Source: Coprinus comatus | Lineage: Eukaryota; Basidiomycota; Agaricomycetes; Agaricales; Agaricaceae | Direction: 5' to 3' | Length of the DNA stretch: 64,000 bases | Assembly (NCBI GenBank): GCA_034638255.1 | Contig: JAWPGT010000030.1 | Span: 242,817 to 306,816, forward strand | In this document: piece after piece, positions 54,441-64,000 of the stretch | Layout: each line of letters begins with the position of its first letter | Numbering within the stretch: position 1 is the stretch's first letter | The notes under the pieces: generated by a model | Seen by the model: only the letters and a program-made list of their open reading frames with translations | Database searches by the model: none | What the model was told of the DNA's origin: nothing | Program-made: the position numbers and the translations under genes

Positions 54441-57400
54441 ATGCTGTCGACAAGAGCAGCACTGGTGTTATTCACTCTCGCGGCTATTCCTCTCTTCTTG
54501 CTTACAGGACTCAATCTTGTAGAAACACTTTCTCCGCAGGGATGCCGCATGTCATACATGTCGAGCTCTTATGTATTGCAAGTAGACTTTAACTCCTCTT
54601 GGACCCCTTTGGCCAGGCGCTACAGCCTCTGGCTATACCGGGAGGTTGGCTGGGACACTCAGGTGCGTGAAAGTCGAAAGTAGTAACAACTATATTCCCA
54701 ACCATGGACAGGCACCAAATGGATTGCCTGTGTTATTTATACCAGGGAATGCTGGCTCCTCTCACCAGGTGCGATCTATAGCATCATCCGCTAGTAGGCA
54801 ATACTATTCTTCGCCTGGACGAGTCGCAGAACACTTTCGCTCGAGAAATCTCAAACCGTTAGACTTTTATGCGGGTAGGTTATAATAAGAGGTCATAAGC
54901 CACACGAACTTATCTATCATAGTTGAGTTCAACGAAGACCTAACGGCTTTCCATGGATCCACTTTACAATCACAGATTGACTATACTTCTAAGGCAGTCG
55001 AATATATTCTGTCTCAGTATCCATCAAAGACGCCTCTTGTGATACTTGGTCATTCGATGGGTGGTATTGTTGGTACAGCCCTATTACCTTCCGAGCGTAT
55101 ATCCAGCATTATCACAATGTCGACGCCTCACACGTTACCCCCGGCTCGTTTTGATTCTCGGATAGACCACATATATGACAAAGTATGGAAAACCCTTGCC
55201 AATGATTCTACTCCGATTGTGTCCTTATGTGGTGGCGCAACTGATATGATGGTTTCCTCGGAATCATGCATATTGCCATTCGAGAACAAATACAGGAAGA
55301 CAGTATTCACATCTGCATTAGAGGGTGCCTGGACTGGCGTAGGGCATCAAGAAATGGTCTGGTGCCATCAGGTTCGCTGGCGCATCGCGAGAGCCGTCTT
55401 GGAACTCGGTCCGTTGGATTCATCGAAAACACGGAGCTCAGTCTTTGATAGGTGGCTTCGTGACGGCCATGCTTTACCTTCTGGTACCTCTGGATATCCA
55501 AATGGCGAACCCGAACTTCTGCTTTCTGATAGAAATTCCTATGATATCATACCCTCCAATCTACAGCTTGTACGAAAGCCTGTTGGTGACCGTGTTTATT
55601 TGCTTCCTATACCAGCCATCGGGGACCAACCTGCTACCAGACTGAATGTACTGGTAGGACATGGCTCTATTCCTCCCGTCTCCCCAGAGATAGGACATTC
55701 CCTACGAATTTCAGTTTACATTTGCTCTTCAAACGGGGTAGAAAACAGCTCGATCGGCTGCAAACTTCGGAACCCGAGTGCCCTCAAACTTATTCCTCGA
55801 CCTACTCCTGGAAAACCATTTCCAAGTCCGAGAATTGGTACCGAGCCATCTTCTGGAGGCGTTGATGAATCTGAGGGTGTTGTTCTCTATGAGGCAAAAA
55901 TATTGCCAGAAGAAGGCCAATGGGTAGGGATCAAAGTCGAGAATGGCCATGGAGATGGCTGGGTAACAGCAGGATTTGACCAAAACGAACCAATAACAAA
56001 TGTAATATCGACTATATGTGCGTCTGTCACATTAGCTTTAGCTTGCTTAGGATTAATGGAGTTCTCTGTCATTTTAGCTCTACTTTGGCGAGCCGCGTTC
56101 GTGAAGGTTGAGGCAAAAGGCTCGATAAGGCTGGACATTCATTTTCCTCAACTATTGTCCAATGCCCTCCTTGTTTATCGTATTACCCCCCGATTCTCCG
56201 ATGGAACGAGCTGCTCAGGTATGATCGTTAGTACACGTAAACTGCAGATCGCTGACGAAATATCAGATACACTTCTACCCCCTTTAGTGCTTCATACTTC
56301 ACACTCTGTAGAATCACACTTTTACCCTCTGATTCCGGCGGGTAATCGACGCATCCTTTTACACACTCATCAGCCCGCTCCTTATCATGCCCGGCTGGGC
56401 GGAGACGGGAATGGCATTAACTTTACCATTTATTCGTCTGGTAATTCTGGTTGTATCAACTCTCTGCATGAGTTGGACTTGTCTGTAGACTGGTCAGCTA
56501 CCTTTGGACGGCTGTCGACTCGCTATCTGATTACTCTTGTGGCCTGGTCAACCGGGATTTCGGCCCTGCTATTTTTCCTTTGTCTGAGGATTTTCAACCG
56601 AAGTGGTGAGCACAGGTACTTTCCCTGAGTTTACGGGTTTTGATCCCCCATTTAGGATCCATGCCAACTGTTAGTCAAACACTGCAGAATTACGAGACGA
56701 CACTGCTGCGTTTCATGCTTCCTGCATCTATATTTGCTTCTTTACTCCCTTGGCCTAGACAATTTTACTTGGGCCTTGGAAGTTCTGGACTGTTCGCGCC
56801 CCTGGCTGCGGTGCTTTTACTTATTGCGTCTGGCATGACTATCTTCAGTTGGTGGGCCTTGAGGCTCCTTCTATGGGTGACAAAACCATTTGCAAAGTTA
56901 CTGGTTTCGAGGTGAGGAGGTGGCAATTAAATCGCTTAACAAATAGTCGCTTATCAGATTGCGACCCTGATAGGCAACACACAGGGTCGAGTGCGGGTAG
57001 ATCCACCCTCATCTCAATGTGCATCATATTTACACTCATATTTTTCTTTGTGCCGTGGCAAGTGGCTTATCTGGGCTGTTGGATCTATCAATTCTTCAGC
57101 TGCGCTGCGACTGAGGTATCGGCTATGTCGAGCGATCGAACAGTGGAAGAATACCCTTTTTTCGAACGCTCCGAGCAAGCGATTAATAACGTTAACACTA
57201 GTCCGCATCAGGGAACCTCACGGATAAAAGCTCAAACCCTGATTCATGAAGATAATTACCGCTTGAATTTACATATCTTATTATTCATGACATGGCTGCT
57301 TCCCCTCGTTGCTCCTGTACTTGCAGTTTGGGTGAGAACTTTGCTAACAGCCGGCTTAACGACACCTTTTGATGGTGATCATAATTTTATGAATGTGGCA

Positions 57401-57684
57401 CCTTTTTTGGTTTTGGTTGACTTTGCATCTTGGACAACGAGTCCGATATTTATACAACATCGGTTGGTCACAATCAATTATAATTCATCCTTCAATATCT
57501 GACTCCATATTTACCCAGTCTTGAAGGCCGTGTCTCCGCAACTTGGCCACTTTTGGGTGTCACCATTATCTCCTTCCTGGTCGGAGGAACTAGACCTCAT
57601 AGGATTTTTGACATGGCGACATTTTCCATAGGCTTACTGGTTTTCTTTAGAATAGGGCAGGGATATTGGGGCAGTCCTTCATAG
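54441..57684 (+). CDS. BST1: GPI inositol-deacylase (BST1/PGAP1)
   Basis: An endoplasmic-reticulum membrane lipase that removes the inositol acyl chain from GPI anchors, needed for ER exit of GPI proteins. The ATG at 54441 begins a membrane segment (TRAALVLFTLAAIPLFLLTG), then YREVGWDTQ|APNGLPVLFIPGNAGSSHQV, FYAVEFNEDLTAFHG, the nucleophile VILGHSMGGIVGTALL and TMSTPHTLPPARFD. A long luminal part follows, then several C-terminal membrane helices (for example ASLLPWPRQFYLGLGSSGLF, FTLIFFFVPWQVAYLGCWIY, LFMTWLLPLVAPVLAVWVR), ending GYWGSPS, TAG at 57682-57684. The junctions near 56604 (donor GTGAGC) and 56912 are in phase. No frame break. Confidence 0.93.
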
Positions 57685-58841
57685 CGGCGAGAATTGATGT
57701 ATAAAGTAAAGGGTTTAGGATTTCTCAACGATTTTTCGACACTCACTTACATTGACACCCCGCTTTGGACGTTTGGGTTATTTTTATGACGATATGATAG
57801 AAGGCTGTGCAACAATCACCTTCTTTGATCTAGATTAAGAATAGTACTTACATAGATTTCTAGAATAGCCTTTCGTCGATTTGCGGCCTTTCAGAGGAGA
57901 AATGGAATAATTGTATTCTGTCATTCTCCCAACCTCACTTGCATTATACCACACATTCTGCGTAAGCTTCTGCTAGGTTGGATCCACATTGGGATCGATA
58001 GTTGTCATGCATTATATAGGGTCGCGTGTCTGAACTCAATTCTAACCCTTGACAGCTTCCGAGAAGCGGAAGCATCGATAGTCAGTGGGCGTTTTAAATG
58101 TTCTGGGTCAGAAAATGGACATGCTTTTATGAGCATTATTATGTCGCCGTATTGAAATAACTCAGCCGTCTTATTGTGATACAGAACTAACCATCATTTC
58201 ATCGTGGGGACCTCGTGTGTTGTATGGGGCGTTTGGGTAAAAAAGGGAACTCCATTAAGCTCGGTGACGGGAAAATTGCTACGGCACCTCCCGGTGGTTG
58301 CCCGGGGAGGCCAAACACTACAATGGCTTTCTCAGCCGTACCGAATATGAGAACAGCTATCTCTATGTAATCCAAAATCCAGTACGGTGTTGATAGATCA
58401 CGAGAGATGGTGGATACCAATTGCGGTTTGCCATCCGCATGGCGATGTTGTGAGATTAAGGTGTGACTTGTTTCTCCCAAAATATCTTTGGAGTCGCAGG
58501 GGTCAAAAGGGCCTCATTGAGTCGGGGCACATAAAAATCAGCTGGCATTGTATACAGACAGTGTGGTGGGTGGTATAAAAGATCCCACGGATTGCTTTTT
58601 GTTTAAGTTGATTCTGGATGGTCTTCAAGACTTTCCGGTGGTGGAGGAGTGACAGCCAAGGAACAGCGGATCCCTGTGATCTGTATAAATGGCAATTATC
58701 CCACGAAGAACCACTCGAGTAACATAACCTGGTCTAGTTTAAACTCCGCCACTTACACTCTTAACATCCGCTACCCTCAGAACGCCTGGAATTGGTCCTC
58801 ATTTCACTCAGAAAAAAAAAACAACGTACGACCTCTCTGAC
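57685..58841. other. Intergenic, promoter of KDM5 gene
   Basis: No conserved coding exon, RNA gene or repeat is visible. A 93-codon minus frame at 58199-58480 shows no recognisable motif. The last bases before 58842 include an A-run and probably the KDM5 leader. Confidence 0.5.

Positions 58842-64000
<5,159 letters not shown>

Noticed and set aside
58199..58480. 93-codon minus-strand open frame in the BST1-KDM5 gap
   Set aside because: No recognisable domain; the composition is not convincingly coding.

Overview
This window is nuclear DNA of a filamentous basidiomycete, probably an Agaricomycete. The evidence is dense, multi-exon genes split by many introns of about 45-65 bp, moderate G+C, a Plavaka-type transposase (a basidiomycete-typical family), fungal BTB/POZ and F-box proteins, and a fungal KDM5 histone demethylase. 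It is not a prokaryotic, plasmid or viral sequence. I saw no rRNA or CRISPR array. One tRNA gene is present.

Layout: 14-4033 MSH4 (meiotic MutS homologue). 4302-7130 an intact BTB gene, a decayed BTB relative, and a 653-bp Mutator-like MITE with a perfect 9-bp target duplication. 7465-16428 three tandem minus-strand secreted type-B carboxylesterases/lipases of the Candida rugosa lipase type, two of them with broken frames. 17893-25802 a housekeeping block: RPL10A, an SZRD1-like SUZ protein, a DUG1-type M20 dipeptidase, UDP-glucose 6-dehydrogenase, tRNA-His and a TCD1/TcdA-type tRNA t6A dehydratase. 26461-28575 an unrecognised tail-anchored protein. 30253-30899 a small predicted mitochondrial membrane protein. 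31230-32880 an F-box protein. 33110-35568 a UBA/UIM protein with a USP fold whose Cys box looks degenerate. 35695-38449 DUS3. 38804-40162 a 5'-truncated Delta-12 desaturase. 40405-41998 a possible 2OG-Fe(II) dioxygenase. 42353-43740 a GATA-finger protein. 43807-45746 a BCAS3-like WD protein. 46442-51905 a two-gene Plavaka-like element. 53255-54173 a 14-3-3 protein. 54441-57684 the GPI inositol-deacylase BST1. 58842-64000 a KDM5/JARID1 demethylase cut by the window edge.

The genes do not form one pathway. Local groupings are the esterase array (secreted lipid/ester hydrolysis), two tRNA-modification enzymes (TCD1-type and DUS3), and ubiquitin-related proteins (BTB, F-box, pseudo-USP).

A cross-cutting caution: single-base frame breaks appear in genes that should be intact (four in UGDH, one in MSH4, one in KDM5, several in the GATA gene). 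Most UGDH breaks look like loss of one G. Either the assembly carries residual indels or these genes are decaying, so every pseudogene call here is provisional.

Most novel-looking items: the Plavaka element with its second gene, the apparently Cys-less USP, the MITE nested inside a 40-bp inverted repeat, and the esterase duplication units bounded by a shared 25-bp motif.
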